Of a stretch of 64,000 nucleotides of DNA, positions 17,107 through 27,343 are shown in pieces. A program made the position numbers and the translations under genes. The notes beneath the pieces are model-generated. The model was not told the DNA's origin, searched no databases, and saw nothing but the letters and a program-made list of their open reading frames with translations. Each line of letters opens with the position of its first letter. The stretch's first letter is position 1. The DNA comes from Enterococcus sp. MMGLQ5-1 (lineage in GTDB: Bacteria; Bacillota; Bacilli; Lactobacillales; Streptococcaceae), in the NCBI RefSeq assembly GCF_013155265.1, contig NZ_JABJXU010000010.1, positions 54,339-118,338 on the forward strand, written 5' to 3'.

Positions 17107-18073
17107 AAAAAAAATTTTAAATTCTAATATCGTTTATCTATTTATTTCGTTTTTATTTGCATTATTATTATTTGTTAATGCAAATGCGACTAATATCAAA
17201 AATAATGTCAATCAATTGAGCAATTTAACAACATATGATTTAACTTTACATGATATTCCTGTTCAGGTTGATTATGATGATTCAAAATATTTTATTAGCG
17301 GTTTTGATAGTAATGTTAGTGTCTATTTAACTAGCTATAATCGTATCCGTCTAGATGCGGAAAGATCTGATTCTACGCGTAGCTTTTCTGTTATTGCTGA
17401 TTTATCGAAAATTCAAGACGGCACTGTGACGGTTCCGTTACGCATACAAGGCTTAGCAAGTGGCGTCAATGGACAAATCGATCCGTCACAAATTTCAGTT
17501 ACAGTTCAAAAAAAGGCAACCAAGGAATTTGAAGTAACTCCAGTAGTGAATCAAAATCAGCTGGCTGATAACTATACTCTGGATAATATTTCCTTAAGCG
17601 ATGAAAAGGTTTCAGTGGTTAGTGGTGCTGATATGATTAAAAATATTGATTCGATTAAGGCAACTTTGCCGAGTGATGTTACTTTAAATCAAGATTATAA
17701 TGGAGAGGTTACACTTAAGGCTTACGATAAGGATGGGAGTGAAATTCCTGCTGAAATTTCGCCAAGCAAGGTGACAATGGAAGTCAATGTGACACCGCCA
17801 TCGAAGGAGGTGCCTTTAGTAGCTGTTCAAGCTGGGGATTTAAATAATAAAGTTGAACAGGTGAGCCTACAGCTTTCTCAGAATACTGCTAAAATTTATG
17901 GCGAGCAAGCAGATTTAGATAAGATTTCACAAATTAAAGTAGCAGTTGATTTAACAGATATTACAACCAAACGAACGATTACACAGGCATTAGTAGCAGA
18001 TAATGTTACAGTCGAGCCAGAAAAAGTAAAAGTAACAATTATACCAATTCTGAAATCGGATAGTTCAAGTTAA
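17099..18073 (+). CDS. cdaR: CdaA regulatory protein CdaR (YbbR domains)
   Basis: Membrane-anchored extracytoplasmic regulator of CdaA. One N-terminal membrane segment (about residues 12-28) is followed by YbbR repeats, recognisable from recurring short beta segments such as VPLRIQG and VTVQKKATKEFEV; 324 residues allows about three repeats. The start overlaps cdaA by 8 bp and has its own GGAGG. Operon position and architecture make the assignment firm. Confidence 0.92.
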   Translation: MNRKKILNSNIVYLFISFLFALLLFVNANATNIKNNVNQLSNLTTYDLTLHDIPVQVDYDDSKYFISGFDSNVSVYLTSYNRIRLDAERSDSTRSFSVIADLSKIQDGTVTVPLRIQGLASGVNGQIDPSQISVTVQKKATKEFEVTPVVNQNQLADNYTLDNISLSDEKVSVVSGADMIKNIDSIKATLPSDVTLNQDYNGEVTLKAYDKDGSEIPAEISPSKVTMEVNVTPPSKEVPLVAVQAGDLNNKVEQVSLQLSQNTAKIYGEQADLDKISQIKVAVDLTDITTKRTITQALVADNVTVEPEKVKVTIIPILKSDSSS

Positions 18074-18128
18074 TTAATAAATACTTTTGAATATCAATGA
18101 TTTTAATTGCATAAAAGGAGCATTAATA

Positions 18129-19481
18129 ATGGGTAAATATTTTGGAACGGATGGCGTACGAGGGATTGCCAATAGTGAGTTAACGCCAGAGTTAGCATTT
18201 AAGCTGGGGCGATTTGGTGGCTATGTTCTTTCTCAGCATGAGACAACAGGGAAAAAGCCTAGGGTACTTGTTGCACGCGATACCAGAATTTCAGGTCAAC
18301 TGCTAGAACAAGCTTTAATATCTGGTTTACTTTCTGTCGGGATAGAGGTTTTTCGTTTAGGTGTTATCTCTACGCCGGGAGTAGCTTATTTGACAAGAAC
18401 AGAAGGTGCTTCGGCAGGTGTTATGATTTCTGCCAGTCACAATCCAGCACAGGATAATGGTATTAAATTTTTTGGTAGTGATGGCTTTAAGCTCGTTGAT
18501 GAGCAGGAGGCTGAAATCGAAGCACTTTTAGAGCAGGTTCAGGATAAATTACCAAGGCCGTCGGCAGAAGGATTAGGGACGGTCGTGGAGTTTCCAGAGG
18601 GCTTACAGAAATATAACGGCTTTTTAGTAAGTACAGTGAGTGAAAAATTTACAGGAATTAAATTAGCGATTGATGCAGCGAATGGGGCAACAGAGACCTC
18701 AATTAATTATGTATTTGCGGATTTAGATACTGATTTTGTAGCGATGGGAAATAAAGGCAATGGCTTAAATATTAATGATGGTGTGGGTTCAACTCATCCT
18801 GAGCAGCTGGCAAGTCTAGTATTAAAACAAAATTGTGATTTAGGTTTAGCCTTTGATGGTGATGGAGATCGTATTATTGCAGTCGACGAGCTAGGAAATA
18901 TTGTCGATGGTGATAAAATTATGTTTATCTGTGCTAAATATTTAAAATCACAAAATCGCTTGGTTGACAATACGATTGTGACAACAGTCATGAGTAATTT
19001 AGGTTTCTTAAAAACGGTTGAGGCCAATGAAATGAAAGAGGTTATTACTCAGGTTGGGGATCGTTATGTTGTTGAGGCAATGCGAAAATCTGGCTATAAC
19101 TTCGGTGGCGAGCAGTCTGGTCATATTATTTTCTTAGATTATAATACGACAGGTGATGGTATGTTAAGCGGTATTCAGCTTTTAAATGTGATGCAGCAGA
19201 CTGGCAAAAAATTATCAGAGCTGGCAGCAGAGGTACCATCCTATCCACAAAAGCTGGTTAATGTTAAGGTTCGCGATAAGCATGGTGCTATGGCTGTTCC
19301 TAAAATTAGAGCTGTGATTGAAGCTGCTGAGTCGGAGATGAATGGTGACGGTCGTATTTTAGTGAGGCCGTCAGGTACTGAGCCCTTATTGAGAGTGATG
19401 GCTGAAGCACCAACAGAGGATAAGGTTAATTATTATGTTGATAAGATTGTTGAAGTCGTTCGTTCTGAAATTGGTGTTTAA
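18129..19481 (+). CDS. glmM: Phosphoglucosamine mutase GlmM
   Basis: Interconverts glucosamine-6-phosphate and glucosamine-1-phosphate for UDP-GlcNAc synthesis. It starts with [12 protein letters not shown]; the catalytic phosphoserine is in [11 protein letters not shown] (near residue 100), the metal-binding loop is DGDGDR, and the C-terminal phosphate-binding [12 protein letters not shown] is intact. I use ATG 18129 (450 residues, the family length) behind AAAAGGAG, not the frame opening at 18087. It is the third gene of the cdaA operon and its product is known to inhibit CdaA in relatives. glmS, the preceding pathway step, lies at 34748 under ribozyme control. Confidence 0.96.
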   Translation: MGKYFGTDGVRGIANSELTPELAFKLGRFGGYVLSQHETTGKKPRVLVARDTRISGQLLEQALISGLLSVGIEVFRLGVISTPGVAYLTRTEGASAGVMISASHNPAQDNGIKFFGSDGFKLVDEQEAEIEALLEQVQDKLPRPSAEGLGTVVEFPEGLQKYNGFLVSTVSEKFTGIKLAIDAANGATETSINYVFADLDTDFVAMGNKGNGLNINDGVGSTHPEQLASLVLKQNCDLGLAFDGDGDRIIAVDELGNIVDGDKIMFICAKYLKSQNRLVDNTIVTTVMSNLGFLKTVEANEMKEVITQVGDRYVVEAMRKSGYNFGGEQSGHIIFLDYNTTGDGMLSGIQLLNVMQQTGKKLSELAAEVPSYPQKLVNVKVRDKHGAMAVPKIRAVIEAAESEMNGDGRILVRPSGTEPLLRVMAEAPTEDKVNYYVDKIVEVVRSEIGV

Positions 19482-19550
19482 TTATTATTTTTTAGGGTCA
19501 ATATTGATTGATTTCAACTAGTTTTAGAGTTGCTTTTTATTAAAGGACAG

Positions 19551-19584
19551 AATACTTATTGAATGCTTCACATGAATAAGTATT
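19551..19584. promoter_or_regulatory. 10-bp inverted repeat between glmM and the CppA-like gene
   Basis: AATACTTATT and AATAAGTATT are perfectly complementary around a 14-nt loop. There is no T run, so it is either a weak terminator for the cdaA operon or an operator for the next gene. Confidence 0.35.
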
Positions 19585-19653
19585 TAGTTCCTCTTGATAT
19601 CAATAACAGCTAAGGTTTTTTTAGACAGCAAATTTTAGGAAAGGGTAGAAGTA

Positions 19654-20445
19654 ATGATAGAATCTATTTTAAAAAAAGCATCACTAAAGAGTCTCGCTTT
19701 AAGAATTAATCATCGAGCGTCAAATATTGATTTTTATCAAAACAAACTAGGCTTTAAAAAATTATTAGAAGAGGGTGCATTGACCTTTTTTGGTGACAAA
19801 GGATCATCTTTAAGCAAATTAATTTTAGAGGAGACACCGTCTTATCGAGGTAGAAGGACAATAGATGGTATCAAAAAAATCAATGCTTTATATTTTCAGG
19901 TTGGTACTGAGCTTGATTTTGATTCATTAGCTAAAAATGCCGATCAAGTCGTAGAAACGACAGTTGGGAAATCAGCTTATTTTCTCTCACCTGAAGGTGA
20001 TAAAATTGTTTTAACGTTAGGTGAAATGCCCAGCAAAGATCATTCGCTACCAATTCAGCCTGCTGAGCGAGTTTCATGTGATAAGGTTGAGCTTGAATCC
20101 ATCACACCGAGTAAGATTAAATTGAATGTTAGTGATCTTGAGGAAGCAATTCAGAAGTACGAGCAAATTTTTGATTTGAGTTTTCAAGCCAATCAGCTAA
20201 ACTTTCCCTTTGAGCAGCCTTTTGCTTTAGAATTGATTGAATCTGAAGGTAAAGAGCTGGAAGGCTTTGTTGATGAAATTTGGGATATTGAATTTATTGA
20301 GATATTAGTGTCAGAACAGGCTGATTTAGCAACTTTTGCTGAATACTTTGAAACTCAGAATTTAGATTATTTTATTGATGCTAAAAAGAGCTTATTAACT
20401 GTTAAAGACGCTTCGGAGCTTGAATGGTGGTTTGTCTTAAAATAA
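19654..20445 (+). CDS. CppA-like protein (glyoxalase/VOC fold)
   Basis: 263-residue protein resembling streptococcal CppA, once described as a C3-degrading proteinase but built from vicinal-oxygen-chelate (glyoxalase-like) domains. The N-terminal domain shows LRINHRASNIDFYQNKLGF typical of VOC motifs; a second domain begins near residue 150 with KIKLNVSDLEEAIQKYEQ. There is no signal peptide, so a cytoplasmic role is more plausible than secreted proteolysis. The terminator for this gene lies inside the convergent prepilin peptidase gene, whose 3' end overlaps this one by 9 bp. The function is unproven. Confidence 0.7.
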   Translation: MIESILKKASLKSLALRINHRASNIDFYQNKLGFKKLLEEGALTFFGDKGSSLSKLILEETPSYRGRRTIDGIKKINALYFQVGTELDFDSLAKNADQVVETTVGKSAYFLSPEGDKIVLTLGEMPSKDHSLPIQPAERVSCDKVELESITPSKIKLNVSDLEEAIQKYEQIFDLSFQANQLNFPFEQPFALELIESEGKELEGFVDEIWDIEFIEILVSEQADLATFAEYFETQNLDYFIDAKKSLLTVKDASELEWWFVLK

Positions 20446-21093
20446 AAAATTACTGCTTAAAATGATTAAATATGAAACGCTTAGAAATGGAACGAAAGGG
20501 ATGCTTTCGTTCTTTTTTTTAAAGCTAAAATAGATAATAGCTAGAAATGAAGCAAGCTGGATTAGCCAAAGCAATTGCTCTAATTGTAAATCGAAGCTGA
20601 TTAATGATATTGCTAAAAAATCTCCACTACCAATCCCAATATTAATTTTTTGCGACAAAACGGAGAAAAGTAAAAATAATAATGTGAACAAAGAAAAAGT
20701 GGTGCTGGGCAAAAGGAGCATAAAAGGGATCAGCCATAAAACTAATGGGAAGCTTTTGGAACGGATATCACAAAAGCTAATAAAGTAGAGCGCACAGCAT
20801 AGGATTAATTGTTGAAATGAAATTATCTGAAAAAAATATAGAACCCCCAAGCAGCCACATAATATTTCGCTGAGTAGATGACTTTTAGGAATCACTTGGT
20901 CACAATAGCGACACTTTCCTTTTAAAATTAATTGTGAGAACAATGGTATCAAATCCCAAAAGCTGAGTGGGTGTCGACAATGAAAGCAAAATGAGCGTTT
21001 GGTCAATAGTGGGATATTTTTAGTTAAGCGTTCAACTTGGCAATCGAAAAATGAGCCACCAAGGCAGCCAAAGATAAAATAAAAAATAAACAT
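20437..21093 (-). CDS. comC: Type IV prepilin peptidase (ComC/PilD-like)
   Basis: Membrane aspartyl protease that cleaves prepilin-like competence pseudopilins. Visible are the N-terminal domain with the CFHC and CRYC zinc-type pairs, about six to seven membrane segments, and both catalytic aspartate motifs (FCDIR and GSGD). I place the start at the ATG whose complement is at 21091-21093, giving 218 residues, because AGGAGGGC lies 4-11 nt upstream; a longer frame reaching 21234 would run through the dps promoter. No pilin or com operon adjoins it. The last codons contain the terminator of the opposite gene. Confidence 0.85.
   Translation of the reverse strand: MFIFYFIFGCLGGSFFDCQVERLTKNIPLLTKRSFCFHCRHPLSFWDLIPLFSQLILKGKCRYCDQVIPKSHLLSEILCGCLGVLYFFQIISFQQLILCCALYFISFCDIRSKSFPLVLWLIPFMLLLPSTTFSLFTLLFLLFSVLSQKINIGIGSGDFLAISLISFDLQLEQLLWLIQLASFLAIIYFSFKKKNESIPFVPFLSVSYLIILSSNFLF
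20490..20520 (+). terminator. Terminator of the CppA-like gene, inside the comC 3' end
   Basis: GAACGAAAG pairs with CTTTCGTTC around a 5-nt loop, followed by eight Ts. On the opposite strand the same bases are codons of the prepilin peptidase. Confidence 0.8.
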
Positions 21094-21164
21094 TATGCCC
21101 TCCTTATAATATACTACGCAATAAATTTTAAAGTCGTATCTTTTTACTATCATCTTTAATACCG

Positions 21165-21179
21165 TTATAATATTAATTA
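21165..21179. promoter_or_regulatory. PerR/Fur-box-like site upstream of dps
   Basis: TTATAATATTAATTA is a 7-1-7-type A/T sequence partly matching the PerR consensus. dps genes are commonly PerR targets in Firmicutes. The match is imperfect in an AT-rich region, so this is tentative. Confidence 0.3.
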
Positions 21180-21220
21180 GTAATGGTAATTGTATAGAAA
21201 GATAAAGGGAGGCTATTTTA

Positions 21221-21721
21221 ATGGTTAAATACACAAAAACAAAAGAAATTTTAAATCAATCAGTTGCTGATTTATCAAAAGCTGCTGCTTTAGTACACCA
21301 AGTACATTGGTATATGCGTGGTCCAGGCTTTTTATACTTACATCCAAAAATGGATGAATTAATGGCTGACTTAGATGGCTTTTTGGATACCTTATCTGAA
21401 CGCTTAATTACATTAGGTGGCTCGCCATATTCAACACTTAAGGAATGGGATGAGCATTCAAAAATTAAGCTAGAGGTTGCCGACTGGAATAAATCATTAG
21501 ACGAACGCTTGAATGAAATTGTTTTGGCATATGCTTATCTTGCTGACCTATTTCAAGAGGGTGTTGATGCAACTGACGAAGAAGATGATGATGTTTCTAA
21601 TGGTTTATTTGCGGATGCGCAAGAGCAAATTCAAAAAACAATTTGGATGCTACAAGGAGAGCTTGGTGTTGCACCGGGTATTGATGAAAAAAATGGCGCC
21701 AATTTATCAACTTTAAGCTAA
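21221..21721 (+). CDS. dps: Dps family ferritin-like protein
   Basis: Mini-ferritin that forms a dodecamer, oxidising iron with peroxide and storing it, thereby protecting DNA from Fenton chemistry. The ferroxidase residues typical of Dps are seen in [12 protein letters not shown] and in [19 protein letters not shown]; 166 residues is the expected length. GGGAGG lies 11 nt before the ATG. It has its own promoter region, overlapping the divergent comC leader, and a strong terminator. Confidence 0.92.
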   Translation: MVKYTKTKEILNQSVADLSKAAALVHQVHWYMRGPGFLYLHPKMDELMADLDGFLDTLSERLITLGGSPYSTLKEWDEHSKIKLEVADWNKSLDERLNEIVLAYAYLADLFQEGVDATDEEDDDVSNGLFADAQEQIQKTIWMLQGELGVAPGIDEKNGANLSTLS

Positions 21722-21735
21722 AAACTTAATAGATG

Positions 21736-21764
21736 AAAAACGGAATTAATTTTCCGTTTTTTTT
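21736..21764 (+). terminator. Terminator of dps
   Basis: AAAACGGAA pairs with TTCCGTTTT around a short loop, followed by Ts. Confidence 0.8.
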
Positions 21765-21921
21765 ATGCAAAAGAGAATCTTCATGGTTTGCTTTAAGAAA
21801 ATATGCTAAAATATAAAAGATGATTTTATTAAGCTAAGCGCATGATAGCGTATTGTGCTATAAAATTGTGATCTTAGTAATTAAGGACTGATTAGTCTGG
21901 ATGAATTAATGGAGGACAAAA

Positions 21922-22638
21922 ATGACTGAGCCGAAATATAAACGTGTCGTATTGAAATTAAGTGGTGAAGCTTTGGCTGGCGATGCGGGTTTTGGTATTA
22001 ATCCACTCGTTGTTAAGCAAATGGTTGAAGAAATTAAAGAGGTGCATGATTTAGGCGTCGAAATTGCAATTGTTGTTGGTGGTGGTAATATTTGGCGTGG
22101 TATCACTGGTGAACAGATGGGGATGGAAAGAGCACAGGCTGATTACATGGGGATGCTCGCAACCGTAATGAATGCCTTGGCATTGCAAGATACACTGGAA
22201 AATATTGACGTTCCAACCCGAGTTCAATCTTCAATCGAAATGCGTCAAATTGCTGAACCATACATTCGTCGTCGGGCAGAACGCCATTTAGAAAAGGGAC
22301 GTGTCATTATTTTTGCCGGTGGCACAGGAAATCCGTATTTTTCTACAGATACAACCTCGGCATTACGTGCAGCGGAAATTAACGCTGATGTGATTTTAAT
22401 GGCAAAAAATAATGTAGATGGTGTTTATTCGGCTGATCCAAAAGTAGATAATCATGCTGTTAAATTTGAAAACCTAACGCATTTAGATGTCATTTCTAAA
22501 GGATTACAGGTTATGGATTCAACCGCGAGTTCATTATCAATGGATAATCATATTCCGTTAGTGGTCTTCAATTTAAATGAAAAAGGTAATATCAAACGTG
22601 CTGTGATGGGTGAACCAATCGGTACGACAGTTAAATAA
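21922..22638 (+). CDS. pyrH: UMP kinase
   Basis: Phosphorylates UMP to UDP for RNA, DNA and cell wall precursors. The 238-residue amino-acid-kinase fold shows [14 protein letters not shown] (P-loop-like glycine segment), [10 protein letters not shown] and the acceptor/ATP region [14 protein letters not shown], all canonical for bacterial UMP kinase. GGAGG precedes the ATG. The pyrH-frr pair is a conserved bacterial arrangement and is co-transcribed here. Confidence 0.96.
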   Translation: MTEPKYKRVVLKLSGEALAGDAGFGINPLVVKQMVEEIKEVHDLGVEIAIVVGGGNIWRGITGEQMGMERAQADYMGMLATVMNALALQDTLENIDVPTRVQSSIEMRQIAEPYIRRRAERHLEKGRVIIFAGGTGNPYFSTDTTSALRAAEINADVILMAKNNVDGVYSADPKVDNHAVKFENLTHLDVISKGLQVMDSTASSLSMDNHIPLVVFNLNEKGNIKRAVMGEPIGTTVK

Positions 22639-22700
22639 AAGCAAGGCAATTTCAGTAAAAATAGCTAAGGCTTATTGATTTATTAAAAAAGGAGAATATT

Positions 22701-23258
22701 ATGGCAAATGAAGTAATTACACAATTAAATGAAAAGAATCAGAAGCGTTTAGAGGCACTTTCTCGTGCCTTTGGTCAAATTCGTGCTGGTCGTGCTAATG
22801 CCTCGTTACTTGATCGAATTCAAGTAACTTATTATGGTGTGCCAACACCATTAAATCAAATTGCTTCAATTACAATCCCTGAAGCTCGTGTTTTATTAGT
22901 AACACCTTTTGATAAAACAGCCATTAAGGATATCGAGCATGCAATTTCTGCAAGTGATTTAGGGATTACACCGGCAAGTGATGGTAATGTGATTCGTTTA
23001 GTAATTCCCCAATTAACAGAGGAACGCCGTAAAGAATTGACAAAGGATGTTCGTAAAGAAGCTGAGGAAGCTAAGGTTTCTGTTCGAAATAATCGCCGTG
23101 ATGTGTTAGATGTAGCTAAAAAACAGCAGAAGGCCTCTGAAATTACTGAAGACGATTTACGTGTGTTAGAAAAAGAAGTGCAGGAAGCAACAGATCAGAC
23201 AATTAAATCAATTGATGAGCTAACAGATGAAAAAGGCAAAGAATTATTAGAGGTTTAA
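22701..23258 (+). CDS. frr: Ribosome recycling factor
   Basis: Splits post-termination ribosomes together with EF-G. The 185-residue sequence has the tRNA-mimicking RRF layout, with the [19 protein letters not shown] helix, the [14 protein letters not shown] hinge domain and the [19 protein letters not shown] helix. AAAGGAG lies before the ATG, 62 bp after pyrH, and a terminator follows. Confidence 0.96.
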   Translation: MANEVITQLNEKNQKRLEALSRAFGQIRAGRANASLLDRIQVTYYGVPTPLNQIASITIPEARVLLVTPFDKTAIKDIEHAISASDLGITPASDGNVIRLVIPQLTEERRKELTKDVRKEAEEAKVSVRNNRRDVLDVAKKQQKASEITEDDLRVLEKEVQEATDQTIKSIDELTDEKGKELLEV

Positions 23259-23265
23259 AATGATT

Positions 23266-23296
23266 GATTGGTGCGTCTTTCGTGCCAATCCTTTTT
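23266..23296 (+). terminator. Terminator of pyrH-frr
   Basis: GATTGGTGCG pairs with CGTGCCAATC around a 5-nt loop (two wobble pairs), followed by five Ts. Confidence 0.8.
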
Positions 23297-23319
23297 GTTA
23301 TTAATAGTCTGTAATTAAA

Positions 23320-23471
23320 ATAAGCTGCCGAGCACACTGAATAGAAAAGCGTGCATAAGCTCGAAACAATTATAGTGACGTTTTGTGTTATGAATTGTTT
23401 TGAATTATGTCGAGTTTTTCTAGTATGTGAGGTTCGTTAGATAAGCTGCCGATCACGCTGATAGAAAATGC
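23320..23471. repeat. Direct-repeat-bounded structured element
   Basis: A 31-bp unit beginning ATAAGCTGCCGA occurs at 23320-23350 and, with few changes, at 23441-23471. Between the copies AAACAATT and AATTGTTT form an inverted repeat enclosed by CTCG/CGAG. The gap 23259-23621 holds no gene and is occupied by this element plus the promoter of the thioesterase gene. It may be a repeat family member; no transposase is present. Confidence 0.55.
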
Positions 23472-23621
23472 TTTTAGCTAAAGCCTCTAAAAATTGCGCT
23501 TAGCTGTAGTGTGTGGGTGATTGAGGGCAGTTTACTGATTTTTTGTTGGATGAAGCGTATAATTAGTAAATATAATGATGCTTGAAAGAATTAGGATGAT
23601 AGTGGAGATTTGGAGTGAACG

Positions 23622-24350
23622 ATGGGCGTTAAATATCAGCAAAAATACCGAGTACCTTATTATGAGAGTGATTTAACTGGAAAAATGAAATTACCAAGCT
23701 TATTTAACGTTGCGCTCCAGATTTCAGGTGAACAGTCGACATCATTAAATAGAAGTGACGTCTACATTAAATCCTTTGGTCTATCTTGGATTGTGACAGA
23801 ATATTTGGTTGATTTTAATCGCTTACCCGCTTTTAACGAAGCTATTACTGTTGAAACTGAAGCAATTAGTTATAATAAGTTTTTCTGTTATCGCCTTTTT
23901 ACCTTTAAGGATGAAAATAATCAAGTGATTTTAACCATCCATTCAACATGGTGCCTAATTAACCTAGAGACGCGAAAGCCCGCTCATATTCCTGATGAAA
24001 TTGTTGCGCCCTATCAGGCTGAAAAGGTTAGGACAATTCAAAGAACTGAGAAAATAAAGCCGTTAGAGGATTCCCATGACATGCTTTATCAAGTTCGTTT
24101 TTTAGATTTAGATGCAAATCAGCATGTTAATAATTCAAAGTACATTGATTGGATGATTGATGGTCTAGGCTATGAGTTTTTAGTTGGTCACACGCCAAAA
24201 TCAATTCATTTAAAATATGTCAAGGAAGTGTATTATGGCAAAAAAGTCAAAAGCCGAATTTATCAGGATGACTTGATTAGTTATCACGAAATTGTAAGTG
24301 ATGGTTTAAATGCGCAGGCAGTATTTGAATGGAGTAGAAATGAAGTATAA
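23622..24350 (+). CDS. Acyl-ACP thioesterase
   Basis: Releases fatty acids from acyl carrier protein; bacterial FatA-like double hot-dog protein of 242 residues. The N-terminal hot-dog carries [20 protein letters not shown] and the second carries the catalytic-type segment [16 protein letters not shown]. The ribosome site GGAGTGA precedes the ATG. It starts a tightly overlapping operon with a HAD phosphatase, a TIGR01906 membrane protein and a DUF1450 protein, an arrangement also known from other Lactobacillales. Confidence 0.9.
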   Translation: MGVKYQQKYRVPYYESDLTGKMKLPSLFNVALQISGEQSTSLNRSDVYIKSFGLSWIVTEYLVDFNRLPAFNEAITVETEAISYNKFFCYRLFTFKDENNQVILTIHSTWCLINLETRKPAHIPDEIVAPYQAEKVRTIQRTEKIKPLEDSHDMLYQVRFLDLDANQHVNNSKYIDWMIDGLGYEFLVGHTPKSIHLKYVKEVYYGKKVKSRIYQDDLISYHEIVSDGLNAQAVFEWSRNEV

Positions 24351-25107
24351 AGGCTATTTAATTGATTTAGACGGGACAATTTATAAGGGTACAGAGCTGA
24401 TTCCAGCTGGAAAACGTTTTATCGAAAAATTACAGCAGACAGGGACCCCTTTTCTTTTTGTAACAAATAATACGACTAAGTCGCCACAGACCGTTGCCAA
24501 ACGCTTACAAAATGAATTTGGAATTTATGTGACACCAGAAACGGTTTACACTGCAACGCTTGCTACGATTGATTATATGAACGAGCTTAATCATGGTAAG
24601 TCTGTCTATATCATTGGTGAGTATGGTTTAAAGCAGGCAATTTTTGACGCTGGCTTTGTGTATGATGAGGCCGCGCCTGATTATGTTGTGGTTGGTTTGG
24701 ATTCAGATTTGACCTATGAAAAAGTTGTCAAAGCCACTTTGGCAATTCAAAGGGGTGCTACCTTTATTGGCACCAATCCAGATTTAAATATTCCAACGGA
24801 ACGCGGTTTATTACCTGGAGCTGGTAGTGTTGTTCGTTTTGTTGAAGCGACCACCCAAGTCGAACCAATTTATATCGGTAAGCCTAAGGCAATTATAATG
24901 AACAAAGCAATGGCTGTACTAGGTACCTCACGGGATGAAACAATTATGGTGGGTGATAACTATCTGACTGATATTACGGCAGGTATCAAGAATGATATTG
25001 ATACCCTACTGGTAACTACTGGCTTTACGAAGCCAGAGGAAGTGAAAAATCTACACGTACCACCAACTTACGTGGTCAGCTCATTAGATGAATGGGATTT
25101 TGCATGA
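24340..25107 (+). CDS. HAD phosphatase, NagD/YutF-like (TIGR01457 type)
   Basis: HAD-superfamily IIA phosphatase of about 255 residues. Motif [10 protein letters not shown], motif [10 protein letters not shown] and motif [10 protein letters not shown] are present with a C2 cap between. The start is placed at ATG 24340 behind GGAG, overlapping the thioesterase by 11 bp; the longer frame from 24310 starts inside the thioesterase. The next gene begins at an ATGA overlap, so translation is coupled. Substrate unknown; related enzymes dephosphorylate nucleotides and sugar phosphates. Confidence 0.87.
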   Translation: MKYKGYLIDLDGTIYKGTELIPAGKRFIEKLQQTGTPFLFVTNNTTKSPQTVAKRLQNEFGIYVTPETVYTATLATIDYMNELNHGKSVYIIGEYGLKQAIFDAGFVYDEAAPDYVVVGLDSDLTYEKVVKATLAIQRGATFIGTNPDLNIPTERGLLPGAGSVVRFVEATTQVEPIYIGKPKAIIMNKAMAVLGTSRDETIMVGDNYLTDITAGIKNDIDTLLVTTGFTKPEEVKNLHVPPTYVVSSLDEWDFA

Positions 25108-25715
25108 AGCATAAACTTGGTTTAATCTGTTTAATTTTAACAATGATTAGTTTTGCGGTTATCATACCAATTTATAGTAAATGGCTTTATTTGATTGATT
25201 TAAATTTTTATGATTTGGATCAAGCAGCCGGTCTGTCAAAGCAAGTGATTAGTCATAATTATGATATTCTAATGCAGTATTTGCTGAATCCCTTCAAGGA
25301 AAAATTAAGTATGCCAGATTTTCCAAGCTCGAAAGATGGTTTAAAGCATTTTCATGATGTTAAATTGTTATTTCAATTAGTGCAGGTTGTTTTTTTAGTG
25401 ACAATTGTACCGTCGTTTCTTTTTCTGCGACGTTTGAAACGTCAAGAGCAGCTTTGGCGCTTGATTAATCCGATGCGATTCATGATGCTTTTACCCATTG
25501 GCTTAGGATTTTTAATGTTCTTAGGTTTTGATACATTTTTTACTAAATTTCATGAACTTTTTTTTAGTGATTCAACATGGATTTTTTACCCAGAGGTCGA
25601 TCCAATTATCCTTGTTCTGCCTGAGGAATATTTTATGCATTGCTTTATTTTAGGCTTTGCAGTGCTAGAACTGCTTGCATTTTGCTTTTATTGGAGAGGG
25701 AAGCGATCACTATGA
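25104..25715 (+). CDS. TIGR01906-type integral membrane protein
   Basis: Membrane protein of about 203 residues with an N-terminal membrane segment, an extracytoplasmic loop of about 70 residues and three further hydrophobic segments, with the family features [15 protein letters not shown] and FHDVKLLFQ. The start ATG overlaps the preceding stop as ATGA. This family of Lactobacillales has no known function; its constant linkage to acyl-ACP thioesterase and the HAD gene suggests a membrane or lipid-related role, which is inference. Confidence 0.75.
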   Translation: MKHKLGLICLILTMISFAVIIPIYSKWLYLIDLNFYDLDQAAGLSKQVISHNYDILMQYLLNPFKEKLSMPDFPSSKDGLKHFHDVKLLFQLVQVVFLVTIVPSFLFLRRLKRQEQLWRLINPMRFMMLLPIGLGFLMFLGFDTFFTKFHELFFSDSTWIFYPEVDPIILVLPEEYFMHCFILGFAVLELLAFCFYWRGKRSL

Positions 25716-25945
25716 AACCAGTTGTCGAAATTTGTTTACGTAATATTTCAAAGGGCTCAGATATTTTACTGCAAGACGAATGGCTTAATCAGCATGCCGA
25801 TGTGATTACTGAAGGCTGTCTACAATTTTGTGAGCTTTGTGCGGACTCGTTTTTCGTTCTAGTTGAAGGCGAGCTGATTAGCAGTCGGCAGGCTGATGAG
25901 CTTTTAAATCTGACAAAACAGGCGGTTGCTGCATGGTACCAATAA
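25712..25945 (+). CDS. DUF1450 family protein (YuzB-like)
   Basis: Small cytoplasmic protein of 77 residues beginning [15 protein letters not shown], with a GCLQFCELCADS cysteine segment, characteristic of DUF1450/YuzB. The CxxC suggests metal or redox chemistry but no function is known. The start ATG 25712 overlaps the upstream stop by 4 bp; the longer upstream extension is out of register with any ribosome site. Last gene of the thioesterase operon. Confidence 0.75.
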   Translation: MKPVVEICLRNISKGSDILLQDEWLNQHADVITEGCLQFCELCADSFFVLVEGELISSRQADELLNLTKQAVAAWYQ

Positions 25946-25960
25946 TTATAGTTAGAATAA

Positions 25961-26000
25961 ATGCTTAGAAGATGTCCTTTTTCATCTCTTAAGCATTTTT
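25961..26000 (+). terminator. Terminator of the thioesterase operon
   Basis: ATGCTTAGAAGATG pairs with CATCTCTTAAGCAT (one wobble, one mismatch), followed by Ts. Confidence 0.8.
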
Positions 26001-26161
26001 AAATGTTACATTGTCAATTTTGTGCTAGACTATTTGTTGGTTAGGATTGATGCTAAGAAGGTAAATTTAAGTACCAATCAACACCCTAGACAGAAATATA
26101 ATTATAATATGCTAATGATTCCTGTTATATTTTATAGCAGTTTGAGATAGGAGAATAAGAA

Positions 26162-27268
26162 ATGAATGAGCGAACGCATCGTAAAAATACACGAAAAGTT
26201 AAGGTTGGTGATTTAACGATCGGTGGCGCTAATGAATTAGTAATTCAATCTATGTGTACCACTAAAACAGACAATGTTAAGGCAACGGTTAAGCAGATTC
26301 ATGAATTAGAAGAAGCGGGCTGCCAAATTGTTCGTGTGGCAGTACCGGATGTCGCAGCGGCAGAAGCTTTAGCTGATATTAAGCGTCAAATTCATATTCC
26401 ACTCGTAGCCGATATCCATTTTGATTATCGACTTGCCTTAAAAGCAATTGAGTCCGGTGTTGATAAAATTCGGATTAACCCTGGTAATATTGGTCGTGCG
26501 GATCGTGTTGCCAAGGTTGTCAATGCCTGTAAAGCCAAAGGGATTCCAATTCGGATTGGTGTCAATGCTGGCAGTCTTGAGAAAAAATTCTTAGTCAAAT
26601 ATGGCTACCCGACTGCTGAAGGTATGGTTGAGTCAGCGGTTGAGCATATCAAAATTTTAGAAGATTTAGATTTTCACGATATTATTGTCTCATTAAAGGC
26701 AAGTAATGTTGAGCTTGCGCTTGCCGCATACGACTTAGCCAGTCGGACTTTTGATTATCCCTTGCATTTAGGTATTACGGAAGCAGGAACACTTTTTTCG
26801 GGCTCTATTAAATCAGCGGCGGGCTTGGGCGCCTTGCTCTCAATGGGTATTGGGAATACAGTTCGTGTTTCGCTTTCAACCAATCCAGTTGAAGAAATCA
26901 AGGTAGCCCGTGAGGTCTTAAAAGCCTATGGACTTGCTAGTAATGCAGCGAGCTTAATCAGCTGTCCAACCTGTGGCAGAATTGAAATTAATTTAATTCC
27001 AATTGCTGAAGAAATTGAAGAATATATTCAGAAAATTAAGGCACCAATTACAGTAGCTATTTTAGGTTGTGGTGTAAATGGTCCCGGTGAAGCACGTGAG
27101 GCAGATATTGGCTTGGCAGGTGGTAAGGGTAAGGGTATGCTGTTCAAAAAAGGTAAGATTATCCGTACAGTTGATGAGGCAGTCATGGTCGATGAGCTGA
27201 AAAAAGAGGTTGATCAAATGGCAGAGCGTTATTATCAAACGGGTCGACTTCACGAAATTGAAGCTTAA
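26162..27268 (+). CDS. ispG: 4-hydroxy-3-methylbut-2-enyl diphosphate synthase (flavodoxin) IspG
   Basis: Iron-sulfur enzyme of the methylerythritol phosphate isoprenoid route, converting MEcPP to HMBPP. The 368 residues include the TIM barrel ([28 protein letters not shown]) and the C-terminal Fe-S domain with SCPTCGR and GCGVNGPGE carrying the three cluster cysteines and the catalytic glutamate. TAGGAGAA precedes the ATG. No other pathway gene is nearby. Many Lactobacillales use the mevalonate route, so its presence is informative about lineage. Confidence 0.94.
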   Translation: MNERTHRKNTRKVKVGDLTIGGANELVIQSMCTTKTDNVKATVKQIHELEEAGCQIVRVAVPDVAAAEALADIKRQIHIPLVADIHFDYRLALKAIESGVDKIRINPGNIGRADRVAKVVNACKAKGIPIRIGVNAGSLEKKFLVKYGYPTAEGMVESAVEHIKILEDLDFHDIIVSLKASNVELALAAYDLASRTFDYPLHLGITEAGTLFSGSIKSAAGLGALLSMGIGNTVRVSLSTNPVEEIKVAREVLKAYGLASNAASLISCPTCGRIEINLIPIAEEIEEYIQKIKAPITVAILGCGVNGPGEAREADIGLAGGKGKGMLFKKGKIIRTVDEAVMVDELKKEVDQMAERYYQTGRLHEIEA

Positions 27269-27343
27269 TTATCAATTATTAATTATCATGAGGATGGCTG
27301 AGGTTAAATCTTGGTCATCTTTATTTTTGGAAGGAGGCTTACA

